8,951 bases of DNA from Spirochaeta sp. (GCA_030592625.1 JAUVIY010000092.1:1-8951), one strand, 5' to 3'. Shown: positions 1 through 6,765, counted from the stretch's first letter. Translations and numbers: made by a program. The notes: generated by a model from the sequence alone, not told the origin.

Positions 1-768
1 CCACAAGCGGGCCTCAGATCCATTCATTTCCTCGAGTTTACGGGTATCAAGCCTGAAAGTTGCCGGGGCCTCATCAACCCATTCGTCTCTGTATCGTTCG
101 TATCTTTCCTGCAGGATTTCATCGGTCCCATCGAGAAAAAAAACTCTGCAGCCCTCAAGCAGCCAGGTCCCGGTAGCATCCCAGGTGGCACGCTCAGCAT
201 CGATTCTTTTATGAAATCTGTTATCTTCATCCAGCCGTATCACCGTAAGTCCCGTGAGTGTTATTTTTTCATCATTGTAATAATCGGCATAGTAAATTAC
301 CCTTCCCCCACGGGCGATTGCCACCGCCCTGGATCGGTTTTTTGAATCCTGTATGCCAAGAAGTTCCTTTGAAACCTGATTTCGTTGTCTCATCATGGGT
401 ATTGCCACCCGGTCCTCAAGCATATATCCGCCTATACTCAATAACATGGCAATCAGGAGTATGGGCATGACAAAACGTATCAGCGGTACGCCGGACCCGA
501 ATACGGCGATCAGTTCGTTTCTGGCTCCGAGATTTCCCAGAGCGAATGCCGCGGCAAACATCGATCCGATGGGAAGTGCAAATGTAAGCGCTTTCGGCCC
601 ATATAGAAAACTGACCAGAATCGCCTGTGAGAACGGAACATCCCTGTTCAGGTATCGCCAGAGATTGGTGAATATATCCGCAAGGACGAGAATGAGGGCA
701 AAAAACAAAACCCCCAGGAGCAGAAACGGAATGAATTCCCGGAGAATGAGTCTTCGGAACATTTTCAT
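1..768 (-). CDS. lptG: LptF/LptG family permease, LptG-like, N-terminal part (runs off the window)
   Basis: The frame is open from the ATG at 768 to base 1, giving 256 codons with no stop; the 3' end lies outside. The start overlaps the lptF TGA as ATGA, with a good GGAGG (781-777) 8 bases upstream. The protein begins 'MKMFRRLILREFIPFLLLG' and has three membrane helices (about 11-35, 49-80, 96-115). 'NELIAVFGSGVPLIRFVMPI' (84-103) is the conserved loop and helix 3 of the family. The region from 145 on is beta-rich, as in the periplasmic jellyroll ('GGRVIYYADYYNDEKITLTG' at 154-173). It is the expected partner of the preceding permease in LptB2FG; LptB, LptA and LptC are not in view. The gene symbol rests on family and order. 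Confidence 0.85.
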   Translation of the reverse strand, partial: MKMFRRLILREFIPFLLLGVLFFALILVLADIFTNLWRYLNRDVPFSQAILVSFLYGPKALTFALPIGSMFAAAFALGNLGARNELIAVFGSGVPLIRFVMPILLIAMLLSIGGYMLEDRVAIPMMRQRNQVSKELLGIQDSKNRSRAVAIARGGRVIYYADYYNDEKITLTGLTVIRLDEDNRFHKRIDAERATWDATGTWLLEGCRVFFLDGTDEILQERYERYRDEWVDEAPATFRLDTRKLEEMNGSEARLW

Positions 769-2039
769 GCCTGAGACCTCCGAGTATAGAGAATTATACC
801 TGCACACAATAAAAGAATATCCGGCACTATCATCACCAGGAACGGGGAAATCTCAGTTCTCAATCCCAGTGAACGACCGAGAACCAACAGACTCCAATAC
901 AACGTGGTTAAGAGCAATCCGATAAAAAACCCGATGGCCCGTCCGCTTCTCTTCGCAGCCAGTCCCAGGGGGAAAGCCAGAACAACAAAAGGAAGGCATG
1001 CAAAGGGTATTGCGAATTTCTGGTAATATTCGAGTTTCCAGACCTGGAGTGAATGATCAACAGGTCGGGAGGATTCCAATTCAGCAACCTCAGCGGCCTT
1101 GCGGATCACCATTGGTAAAGCCGCGGCTCGTTCAGACAAACCTCCGTAGGACAATGCCGCATACTGCAGAGACAGATTCAATCGGCTCTGTTCCAATCTC
1201 ATTTCATGGGCCAGAAGACGTTCCTTGTGACGTGCCGCCTTCTCCCTGATTACCTGCCGTATTGCCATGACTCGCATATTTGCCGGACCGGCCTGCTGAT
1301 CCAGTATCGTCGAATCGCCGATAAGGAGACGGTAATCCATGAATTCAGCATGGCTCCAGGTCCATTCATCAATATTACGTGAGTCAGGGGTGAGAGAAAA
1401 AACCTCATGCATTCTGAACCCCGGGAATTCTCCGGTACCTCCACGGATTTCAGGTGAGGCCCGCCGGGCAATGATGAAATTCCTGTTACCGGAATTATTT
1501 CTTTCAATGATAATCATCGGGTGAATTCCCTGCTCGTCTATCGCACCTGTTACCAGAATGGACTGCCGGAATGTTCGGACGGAATAGGCCTCAAGTTCAA
1601 GACCGGGATGCGTGAGACTCAGTTCAAGCCATAACCTCTGAAAAGCTTTTGTTCCCGCCGGAAGAAGTACGTCGTTAACGCTGAAGGAGATAAGGGAGAT
1701 GATAATCCCGAGCATGAGAACCGGCCGGAAGATGGAGAACCGCCTGAAACCGGCACTTTTCATGGCCAGAATCTCATTGTCGGAGGAAAACCGTCCATAT
1801 GCCATGAGAGCCGCGGTAAGCGTGGCAAAGGGTGCAGAGAGTGTGATGAATGACGGCAATGAATAAAGCATCAGGAGAAGAACCGAGCCGACAGGTATCC
1901 CCTTGGCAAGGATACCCTGGGCCATCAGTAGAATCTGATTCAGAAAAAAAACAAGGAAATAAAAAAGAAAGCTTACCAGAAAGGAAAAAAGAAACTCCGA
2001 GGTTATATATCTGTCGAGTGTCGGAAATCTTCTAATCAC
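765..2039 (-). CDS. lptF: LptF/LptG (YjgP/YjgQ) family permease, LptF-like
   Basis: LptF and LptG are the membrane subunits of the LptB2FG ABC exporter that extracts lipopolysaccharide, or a related glycolipid, from the inner membrane. This 424-residue protein has three N-terminal membrane helices (about 13-40, 53-80, 101-123), a periplasmic beta-rich domain (about 150-245) and three C-terminal helices (about 340-360, 368-390, 397-418). Family signatures are 'ILAMKSAGFRRF' (90-101) and 'YYQKFAIPFACLPFVVLAFP' (338-357). E. coli LptF is 366 residues; the surplus lies mainly in a charged, helix-prone segment at about 255-335. The start is a GTG at 2039, overlapping the lipoprotein gene by 8 bases and with no strong ribosome site, so coupling is likely. 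LptF versus LptG is assigned from gene order only. Confidence 0.88.
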   Translation of the reverse strand: MIRRFPTLDRYITSEFLFSFLVSFLFYFLVFFLNQILLMAQGILAKGIPVGSVLLLMLYSLPSFITLSAPFATLTAALMAYGRFSSDNEILAMKSAGFRRFSIFRPVLMLGIIISLISFSVNDVLLPAGTKAFQRLWLELSLTHPGLELEAYSVRTFRQSILVTGAIDEQGIHPMIIIERNNSGNRNFIIARRASPEIRGGTGEFPGFRMHEVFSLTPDSRNIDEWTWSHAEFMDYRLLIGDSTILDQQAGPANMRVMAIRQVIREKAARHKERLLAHEMRLEQSRLNLSLQYAALSYGGLSERAAALPMVIRKAAEVAELESSRPVDHSLQVWKLEYYQKFAIPFACLPFVVLAFPLGLAAKRSGRAIGFFIGLLLTTLYWSLLVLGRSLGLRTEISPFLVMIVPDILLLCAGIILYTRRSQA

Positions 2040-3303
2040 CGTATATGCCGCCGGATATCAAGATAATACCACCGCCGAGGGTTCCGGCCCAGACATTACC
2101 GCTGCCATCAACAGTCAGGCTCGCCACATCCGCCGAAGGGAAACCTTCAGCTAACCCGATCCTGTCCCATATACCGGTTTCAGTGTTCATGGAATTGAGT
2201 CCGGCTCCGAATGTTCCGAAAAAAAACCGTCCCTCTGATTCGACAACGGCCAGAACCCAGGGATCTCCAAGCTCTTCAGCACCGAAGTAATAGACATTTG
2301 AGGCTTCAAGGTCCCATACGAAAGCACCGCTTCCGTATGTACCGCCTACAATCCTGTTTCCGGATCTTAATAGCGACGTAATATTGGTTTCCCTTAACGG
2401 CCCGGGAGGCGGACGCAACCATACTTCATCATCCGGACGGTAAACATATAAACCCCTGTCCATCGTTGCAATCAGAATTTCTCCTTCATCACCAGATTCA
2501 AGACGGGTGATGAACAGGCCGGGATTCGTAATCATGCGCCATTTACGTCTCTCTTTAACCCAGAGACCGTGACCGAGGGTGGCAAGATACACTTTCCCGT
2601 TTAAGACAGTTACATCCTGAAGACGTTCAGATACCGGAATATCGGCTTCAACCGACCATTCTCCAGTTCTTAGATCGTAGCGCTCCAGAGAACCGTAACG
2701 AACGATCCAAACTGAGTTGTTCTCCCTGGCGATCCTGTTCACTGTCCTCACAGCGAGGGAAGGCAATCCGGGATCCCATGTCGTATAAGAACCCAGGGGT
2801 ACTGATAGACGGATGATGCCACCTGTCCATGTACCGGCCCAGAGGTCATCTCCATCAGCCAGCAATGCGGATACATTCTCCCCGGCCAATCCCAGATCGG
2901 CACCGCTCCACCGGCTTGTATACAAGCGACCTCTCCATAGCGACCACTCAGCACTTCTTTCGCTATCAGACAGGAGATTGACATCCTCATCTTTGAATCT
3001 TTCCCTGGCTTCGTCGGTGAAACCGTCATACCAGAGTTGTTCCACATCAGCCAGAGGATCAGTGATTATCTGTTCCTCACCGATTTTTTTATTTATCGTA
3101 TCGGATTGTTCATCAAGGCGTTCTGATCGATCGTCTCGGGTTGGTTGTTCGTCTTTATCAACTTCCGGAACAGATTGAAAAACTCTCTGTTCCGGTAATT
3201 GGTAATCGGTGGTCGTACAGGAAAGAAGAATGAGCAGTGAAATAATAAAGATTAAACGCCCCGGTATTGGAATCCCGACACATTTACATCTGTTCGATTT
3301 CAT
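2032..3303 (-). CDS. Predicted lipoprotein with a seven-blade beta-propeller
   Basis: A basic N-terminus, a hydrophobic stretch at about 17-28 and 'LLSC' with Cys29 make a lipoprotein signal peptide, so the mature protein is probably tethered outside the inner membrane. Residues 30-85 are acidic and low complexity, a likely flexible linker. From about 120 on, seven repeats carry a 'W.GT..GGI'-type motif: 'LWAGTWTGGIIRL' (154-166), 'VWIVRYGSLERYD' (198-210), 'VYLATLGHGLWV' (238-249), 'ILIATMDRGLYVY' (276-288), 'IVGGTYGSGAFVW' (318-330), 'FFFGTFGAGLNSM' (360-372) and 'VWAGTLGGGIILI' (404-416). They resemble the Reg_prop (two-component regulator propeller) type, but no kinase or DNA-binding domain follows. 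The gene overlaps dut by 4 and lptF by 8 bases, suggesting a role beside the permeases. Its exact function is unknown. Confidence 0.85.
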   Translation of the reverse strand: MKSNRCKCVGIPIPGRLIFIISLLILLSCTTTDYQLPEQRVFQSVPEVDKDEQPTRDDRSERLDEQSDTINKKIGEEQIITDPLADVEQLWYDGFTDEARERFKDEDVNLLSDSERSAEWSLWRGRLYTSRWSGADLGLAGENVSALLADGDDLWAGTWTGGIIRLSVPLGSYTTWDPGLPSLAVRTVNRIARENNSVWIVRYGSLERYDLRTGEWSVEADIPVSERLQDVTVLNGKVYLATLGHGLWVKERRKWRMITNPGLFITRLESGDEGEILIATMDRGLYVYRPDDEVWLRPPPGPLRETNITSLLRSGNRIVGGTYGSGAFVWDLEASNVYYFGAEELGDPWVLAVVESEGRFFFGTFGAGLNSMNTETGIWDRIGLAEGFPSADVASLTVDGSGNVWAGTLGGGIILISGGIYGD

Positions 3304-3746
3304 GTTCCGGTGGATCCGAATCCTCCACTACCGCGGTGTGTTGAAGGGAGTTCTTCGGTTATCCTGAAATCAGCTGCCGACACCTCCGCGATAATGAGCT
3401 GGGCAATCCGCTCTCCAGGTTCGATGGTTACCGTTTCACAGCCCAGATTAACAAGAATAACTTTGACTTCTCCACGGTAGTCGGCATCAATTGTACCGGG
3501 ACTGTTCAGTACCGTAAGGCCCTTTTTATCAGCCAGGCCCGACCTCGGTCTGACTTGCCCCTCCCATCCGGGAGGTATGGCCATGTGAATCCCGGTTGGA
3601 ATCATGAATCGATCACCCGGTTTAAGAGTTATCGGAGAACTCAGATCGGCTTTCAGATCGGCTCCCGAGGCATGCTCAGTCGCATAATGGGGCGCTAATT
3701 CGGATTTGCCGGTAAACATGACTACTGGGTTGTTCAGTTTGCTCAA
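3300..3746 (-). CDS. dut: Deoxyuridine 5'-triphosphate nucleotidohydrolase (dUTPase)
   Basis: dUTPase hydrolyses dUTP to dUMP and pyrophosphate, keeping uracil out of DNA and feeding dTMP synthesis. This is the homotrimeric all-beta type, with all five motifs in order: I 'ASGADL' (26-31), II 'PRSGL' (67-71), III 'TIDADYRG' (85-92) with catalytic Asp87, IV 'PGERIAQ' (110-116) and V 'RGSGGFGSTG' (138-147). The open frame extends upstream to a GTG at 3902 (200 codons), but that part translates the repeat and a GC hairpin. A TTG at 3746 has a perfect GGAGG five bases upstream and gives 148 residues, the family's usual size; an ATG at 3719 lacks a good site. Its TGA overlaps the next gene's ATG (ATGA). 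Confidence 0.95.
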   Translation of the reverse strand: MSKLNNPVVMFTGKSELAPHYATEHASGADLKADLSSPITLKPGDRFMIPTGIHMAIPPGWEGQVRPRSGLADKKGLTVLNSPGTIDADYRGEVKVILVNLGCETVTIEPGERIAQLIIAEVSAADFRITEELPSTHRGSGGFGSTGT

Positions 3747-3775
3747 GATATCCTCCGGCAACTTGTTATAACCAT

Positions 3776-3795
3776 CGGGCCGCTTTCGCGGCCCG
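3776..3795 (-). other. Very stable GC hairpin with GAAA tetraloop upstream of dut
   Basis: CGGGCCGC (3776-3783) and GCGGCCCG (3788-3795) form a perfect 8-bp stem; the minus-strand loop is GAAA. It ends about 30 bases before the TTG start of dut, just outside the repeat core, and is absent from the other repeat copy. No T-run follows. Likely roles are a 5' stabiliser of the dut mRNA or a barrier protecting a processed end. It lies inside the spurious N-terminal extension of the dut frame, where a real coding sequence would rarely have such a palindrome. Confidence 0.6.
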
Positions 3796-3796
3796 A

Positions 3797-3981
3797 AATG
3801 AATGGTATCATACCCCAGGGCAGAGCCCTGGACCCGGAGTCGCCATAGGCGACTCCTTTCCGCGGCAGAGCCGCAGGGTATTATACCATGCTTTCCCTTC
3901 ACTCATTCGGGAATGAACAAGTTCACTGCTCGCAATTTCGCTTTGCGAAACCGCTGTTTTCCTTTCATTTCGTTCGGGAAT
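3797..3981 (-). repeat. Cloverleaf-folding interspersed repeat, copy 1 (pnp-dut gap)
   Basis: The core at 3797-3874 is nearly identical to the copy after truB and has the same orientation. Its hairpins are CCAGGGC/GCCCTGG (3815-3821 with 3825-3831, loop AGA), GGAGTCGCC/GGCGACTCC (3836-3844 with 3848-3856, loop ATA) and GCGGC/GCCGC (3862-3866 with 3870-3874, loop AGA). A 14-base outer stem pairs 3802-3815 with 3876-3889 with one mismatch. Similarity to the other copy continues through CTTTCCC..CACTC..TCGG (to about 3914) and again around 3958-3981. Two related segments, minus-strand TTCCCGAACGA.. (3981-3958) and TTCCCGAATGA.. (3914-3892), look like an internal duplication. The element fills most of the 288-base gap between pnp and dut, and its reading frame fuses spuriously to dut. 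Confidence 0.85.
3932..3954 (-). other. 10-bp hairpin with two G-U pairs (minus-strand RNA)
   Basis: On the minus strand GCGGTTTCGC pairs with GCGAAATTGC around an AAA loop. Two of the ten pairs are G-U, which would be A-C mismatches in a plus-strand transcript, so the stem is better as minus-strand RNA. It lies in the flanking part of repeat copy 1 and has no T-run after it. Confidence 0.45.
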
Positions 3982-4007
3982 AAAATCTTTTGTATAAGAA
4001 ACCGTTC

Positions 4008-4023
4008 TCCGGATTTCTCCGGA
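4008..4023 (-). terminator. Small GAAA-capped hairpin after pnp, possible weak terminator
   Basis: TCCGGA at 4008-4013 and 4018-4023 pair; on the minus strand the loop reads GAAA, a stable GNRA tetraloop. It starts 11 bases after the pnp TGA. The following bases are GAACGGTTTCTTATAC, which have no proper T-run, so strong termination is doubtful. It may instead shield the pnp 3' end. Confidence 0.35.
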
Positions 4024-4034
4024 ATTACGATCTG

Positions 4035-6194
4035 TCAGCGTCTTGGCCTCCGGGGAGGACCTGACGGGCGGCCGCCGGGGCGGCTTGAACCGGGAGCTGG
4101 TTTCCAGTCCGGATTAGCAGCATCGACGATGCTGAGATTCAGGCGGCCCATACGGTCAACTTCTATAAGCCTGACACTGACCGCCTGTCCCTCTTTCAAC
4201 ACATCCTCGACGGAATTAACCCGTTCTCTGGACAGCTTGGAAATATGACAGAGACCTTCCTTCCCGGGAAGAATCTCAATAAATGCGCCGAAATCCATGA
4301 TTCGCTTGACGGTACCCTTGTAGATAGTGCCGACTTCAGGCTCCTCGACAAAGGCTTTTACCATATTCAGCGCAATATCGGCACCGTCTTTTCCATCTTT
4401 GGAAAAAATGGTAATGACGCCATCGTCGTCGATATTCACCTTGGTACCGGAGGTTTCGCTGATATTGCGGATATTCTGACCTCCGGGGCCGATGATAGCT
4501 CCGATCTTGTCCACATCCACATTGTAGGTAACCACGGCCGGTGCGAATTCGCTGATGGCATCCGAAGGCTGACTGATGGTCTTTGCCATTTCTTTCAGGA
4601 TGTGGATCCGGCCATCTCGGGCCTGCTCCAAAGCGGTCTTCATGATTTCAATGCTGATCCCGGAGATCTTGATGTCCATCTGGAAGGCCGTAATGCCCTT
4701 CTCGCTTCCGGTTACCTTGAAATCCATGTCGCCCATGTGGTCTTCCTCACCGAGGATGTCGGAAAGAATGACATTTTTGCCGTCTTCCTGAATGAGACCC
4801 ATGGCAATTCCGGCTATCGGTGTCTTAATGGGCACTCCTGCGGCCAGGAGGCTCATGGTACCACTGCAGACCGTCGCCATCGATGATGAACCATTGGATT
4901 CGGTAATCTCCGATACGACACGGATGGTATAAGGGAATTTTTCTTTTTCAGGAAGAATGGGTTCTATGGCCCGTTGGGCCAGGTGACCATGTCCGATTTC
5001 CCGGCGTCCGGTTCCCGTTCTCCCGGTTTCCCCTACGGAATAGGGTGGAAAATTGTAATGCAGCATGAATCTCGAACGTCGATCTCCGTCGATGTCATCG
5101 AAAATCTGTTCATCATAGGTACTTCCCAGGGTGACGACGCCGATGGATTGAGTTTCACCCCGGGTAAACAGCGAGGAACCGTGTGCCCGTGGCAACAGGC
5201 CGATTTCCGTCGTTATGGGACGAATATCAACAGGTGAACGACTGTCACACCTTTTACCTTCATTAACAATGGACTTGCGCATGATATCGGAATGAATCTT
5301 GCCGAGAAGAGATTTGAACACAGTCATGCCGTTTTCACCGTAAGCTTCAATCCTGTCGGCGAACTGCTCGATGAGCTTGGCCTTCACTTCCCGGGCACCG
5401 CCGGAACGGGCGAATTTGTCGGAAAGGAAGATGACGTCTCGGTACAGGGGATCAGCCGCTGTCTTTACCTCATCCTCGAATCCCAGAGGTGCGAAGTCCT
5501 CAGGCAAGGGCAGTTTTTTCTTGCCGGCTGCGGTTGCAAAATCCTCGATGAACTTGCATAGATCTTTCAGTACGATCTCGGCGCGGCCAAGTGCTTCGAG
5601 CATTCGCTCTTCTGAAACCTGATCGGCACCACCTTCCACCATCACGATACCCGCATTGTTGCCGGCAACGATAACATCCAGCTCGGCCTTTTCAAGCTGC
5701 TGAAATGTGGGTTTTACGACGAGTTCGCCGTCAACCGAACCGATTCGGATAGCGGCCACAGGGCCGTTGAAAGGGATATCGGAAATCATTACCGATGCGA
5801 AAGCGGCCATCATTCCGACAACGTCCGGAGTGTGGATCTGATCGGTGGATATCGTCATGGGAATCACCTGAATATCCCTGCCGAAACTCTTGTCAAAAAG
5901 AGGCCTCATAGGACGGTCGATAAGCCGCGAGACAATAATTTCCTTGTCTTTGGGCCGCATTTCCCTTTTGATGAACCCGCCGGGAATCTTGCCGGCGGAA
6001 TAATAACGCTCGTTGTAATCCACCATCAGGGGAACGTAATCCAGGCCCTCGGTGGTTTCGGAGCTGCAGCAGACTGTCGCCAGCACTACACTTCCGCCGT
6101 ATCGGGCGAGAACAGAACCATTAGCCTGCTTGGCGATTTTACCGGTCTCAAGGATCAGATCTTCATTCCCGATCCTGATTTTTGCCGTATGCAT
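4035..6194 (-). CDS. pnp: Polyribonucleotide nucleotidyltransferase (PNPase)
   Basis: PNPase degrades RNA 3' to 5' by phosphorolysis, yielding nucleoside diphosphates, and can add tails; it acts in mRNA turnover as a ring trimer. The 719-residue product is full length (about 711 in E. coli). An N-terminal RNase PH domain spans roughly 1-145 ('AGKIPGGFIKREMRP' at 67-81). A helical linker follows, then the second, catalytic RNase PH domain at about 320-540. There 'EEDHMGDMDFKV' (483-494) carries Asp485 and Asp491, equivalent to the E. coli catalytic Asp486 and Asp492. The KH domain has 'IGAIIGPGGQNIRNI' (564-578), and the S1 domain has 'GTVKRIMDFGAFIEI' (627-641). The last 20 residues are Pro/Gly/Arg-rich, ending 'PPRRPRR', a likely unstructured RNA-binding tail. 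AAGGA lies 6 bases before the ATG. Long open frames on the opposite strand are shadows. Confidence 0.98.
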   Translation of the reverse strand: MHTAKIRIGNEDLILETGKIAKQANGSVLARYGGSVVLATVCCSSETTEGLDYVPLMVDYNERYYSAGKIPGGFIKREMRPKDKEIIVSRLIDRPMRPLFDKSFGRDIQVIPMTISTDQIHTPDVVGMMAAFASVMISDIPFNGPVAAIRIGSVDGELVVKPTFQQLEKAELDVIVAGNNAGIVMVEGGADQVSEERMLEALGRAEIVLKDLCKFIEDFATAAGKKKLPLPEDFAPLGFEDEVKTAADPLYRDVIFLSDKFARSGGAREVKAKLIEQFADRIEAYGENGMTVFKSLLGKIHSDIMRKSIVNEGKRCDSRSPVDIRPITTEIGLLPRAHGSSLFTRGETQSIGVVTLGSTYDEQIFDDIDGDRRSRFMLHYNFPPYSVGETGRTGTGRREIGHGHLAQRAIEPILPEKEKFPYTIRVVSEITESNGSSSMATVCSGTMSLLAAGVPIKTPIAGIAMGLIQEDGKNVILSDILGEEDHMGDMDFKVTGSEKGITAFQMDIKISGISIEIMKTALEQARDGRIHILKEMAKTISQPSDAISEFAPAVVTYNVDVDKIGAIIGPGGQNIRNISETSGTKVNIDDDGVITIFSKDGKDGADIALNMVKAFVEEPEVGTIYKGTVKRIMDFGAFIEILPGKEGLCHISKLSRERVNSVEDVLKEGQAVSVRLIEVDRMGRLNLSIVDAANPDWKPAPGSSRPGGRPSGPPRRPRR

Positions 6195-6209
6195 GTATTT
6201 TCCTTGTTT

Positions 6210-6479
6210 TTATTTCCGGAGGCCGAGCTTGGCAATGAGTGCCCGGTAACCTTCCAGGTTAGTCCGCTTGAGATAGCGAAGAAGTCGTCGGCGCTGACCA
6301 ACCATCTTCAACAGGCCTCGCCGTGAAGCGTGGTCTTTCTTATGATCATCGAAGTGTGCCTTGAGGTCTTCGATACGCTTGGTAAGAAGGGCAATCTGAA
6401 CTTCTGTTGAGCCCGAGTCGTTGCCGTCCTTGCCGAATTCAACCACGATGGTGGCCTTGTCATCCTTGTTGAGAGACAT
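6210..6479 (-). CDS. rpsO: 30S ribosomal protein S15
   Basis: S15 is a primary-binding protein of the 30S platform that contacts the 16S rRNA three-way junction and takes part in an intersubunit bridge. The product is 89 residues, the same length as the E. coli protein. Visible family motifs are '[13 protein letters not shown]' at 21-33, '[16 protein letters not shown]' at 42-57 and '[10 protein letters not shown]' at 63-72, which include the RNA-contacting His and basic residues. The ATG at 6479 has AGAGAGGA about 7 bases upstream. pnp follows after 15 bases, the classical rpsO-pnp pair. The 463-base gap upstream suggests that the pair has its own promoter, possibly with S15 feedback control of the leader. 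Confidence 0.98.
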   Translation of the reverse strand: MSLNKDDKATIVVEFGKDGNDSGSTEVQIALLTKRIEDLKAHFDDHKKDHASRRGLLKMVGQRRRLLRYLKRTNLEGYRALIAKLGLRK

Positions 6480-6700
6480 GATGCATTCCTCTCTTATGAG
6501 AAAATATATTGCGGTTGTGATTACCGCTTACCGATCGATTAAACCGATCCGGGTCGATACTGTGCCGTCCGGGGGAGTTGTACCGATTCAGAGGGAAGCA
6601 GAGCATGGAATGCTCATTTAGCCTCCCGGAAAATCAGAACCCCGGGGCCCTTGTTTAAAAAAGTTTTTCAACGCGTCAAATTGACATGAATCCGATGATT
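6480..6700 (-). promoter_or_regulatory. Probable rpsO leader region with a weak promoter candidate
   Basis: The whole gap between truB and rpsO is 6480-6942; its upper half is the repeat and this lower part holds no convincing gene. On the minus strand TTGACG (6679-6674) is a plausible -35 box, but about 16 bases on there is only TAAACA (6657-6652), a poor -10. An A/T-rich run lies between them. Further down are the short stems GAGCAT/ATGCTC (6601-6606 with 6610-6615) and GCGGT/ACCGC (6511-6515 with 6523-6527), and a near-duplicated GATCGGT. The rpsO ribosome site, AGAGAGGA, lies about 7 bases before its ATG. S15 represses its own mRNA in several bacteria through structured leaders, so a long leader here would fit. 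That role is inferred. Confidence 0.35.
6588..6617 (-). CDS. Possible 9-codon upstream ORF before rpsO
   Basis: An ATG at 6617 follows GGGAGG (6627-6622) with a 4-base spacer, and the frame reads MSIPCSASL before a TGA. The ribosome site is the strongest in the gap, although the spacing is short. The codons lie in a small hairpin (6601-6615). The ribosome-site segment CCGGGAG could also pair with CTCCCCCGG about 50 bases downstream, allowing for two extra C bases. The peptide has no recognised family and no run of a regulatory amino acid. It may be a translated leader affecting rpsO, or chance. Confidence 0.25.
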   Translation of the reverse strand: MSIPCSASL

Positions 6701-6749
6701 AATCAACCACCACCTGCAATGCAGAAGATTTATGGCTTACGTCATAATA

Positions 6750-6765
6750 GGGGGCAGAGACCCCC
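6750..6765 (-). other. G5/C5 hairpin in the truB-rpsO gap
   Basis: GGGGG at 6750-6754 and CCCCC at 6761-6765 can pair around a 6-base loop. On the minus strand the next bases are TATTATGAC, which is not a T-run. It is a possible weak terminator or structural element between truB and rpsO; the sequence supports no more than that. Confidence 0.3.

Noticed and set aside
395..925. 176-codon plus-strand open frame across the lptF/lptG junction
   Set aside because: It is antisense to two well-supported membrane proteins and has no domain pattern.
3879..3889. TATAAT on the minus strand in the outer arm of repeat copy 1, as a dut promoter
   Set aside because: No -35-like sequence lies about 17 bases upstream, and the hexamer is not kept in copy 2; it is most simply part of the inverted repeat.
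3797..3890. tRNA-like gene, because of the cloverleaf shape
   Set aside because: The arms have 2-3 base loops and stems up to 9 bp; there is no T-loop GTTCRA-type sequence, anticodon loop of seven or acceptor geometry.
4245..4886. 213-codon open frame on the plus strand inside pnp
   Set aside because: It is antisense to a fully conserved PNPase region, has no recognisable family and no good ribosome site; it is a shadow frame.
6681..6686. Perfect TTGACA on the plus strand as a -35 box
   Set aside because: No acceptable -10 lies 16-18 bases downstream, and there is no plus-strand gene for it to serve.
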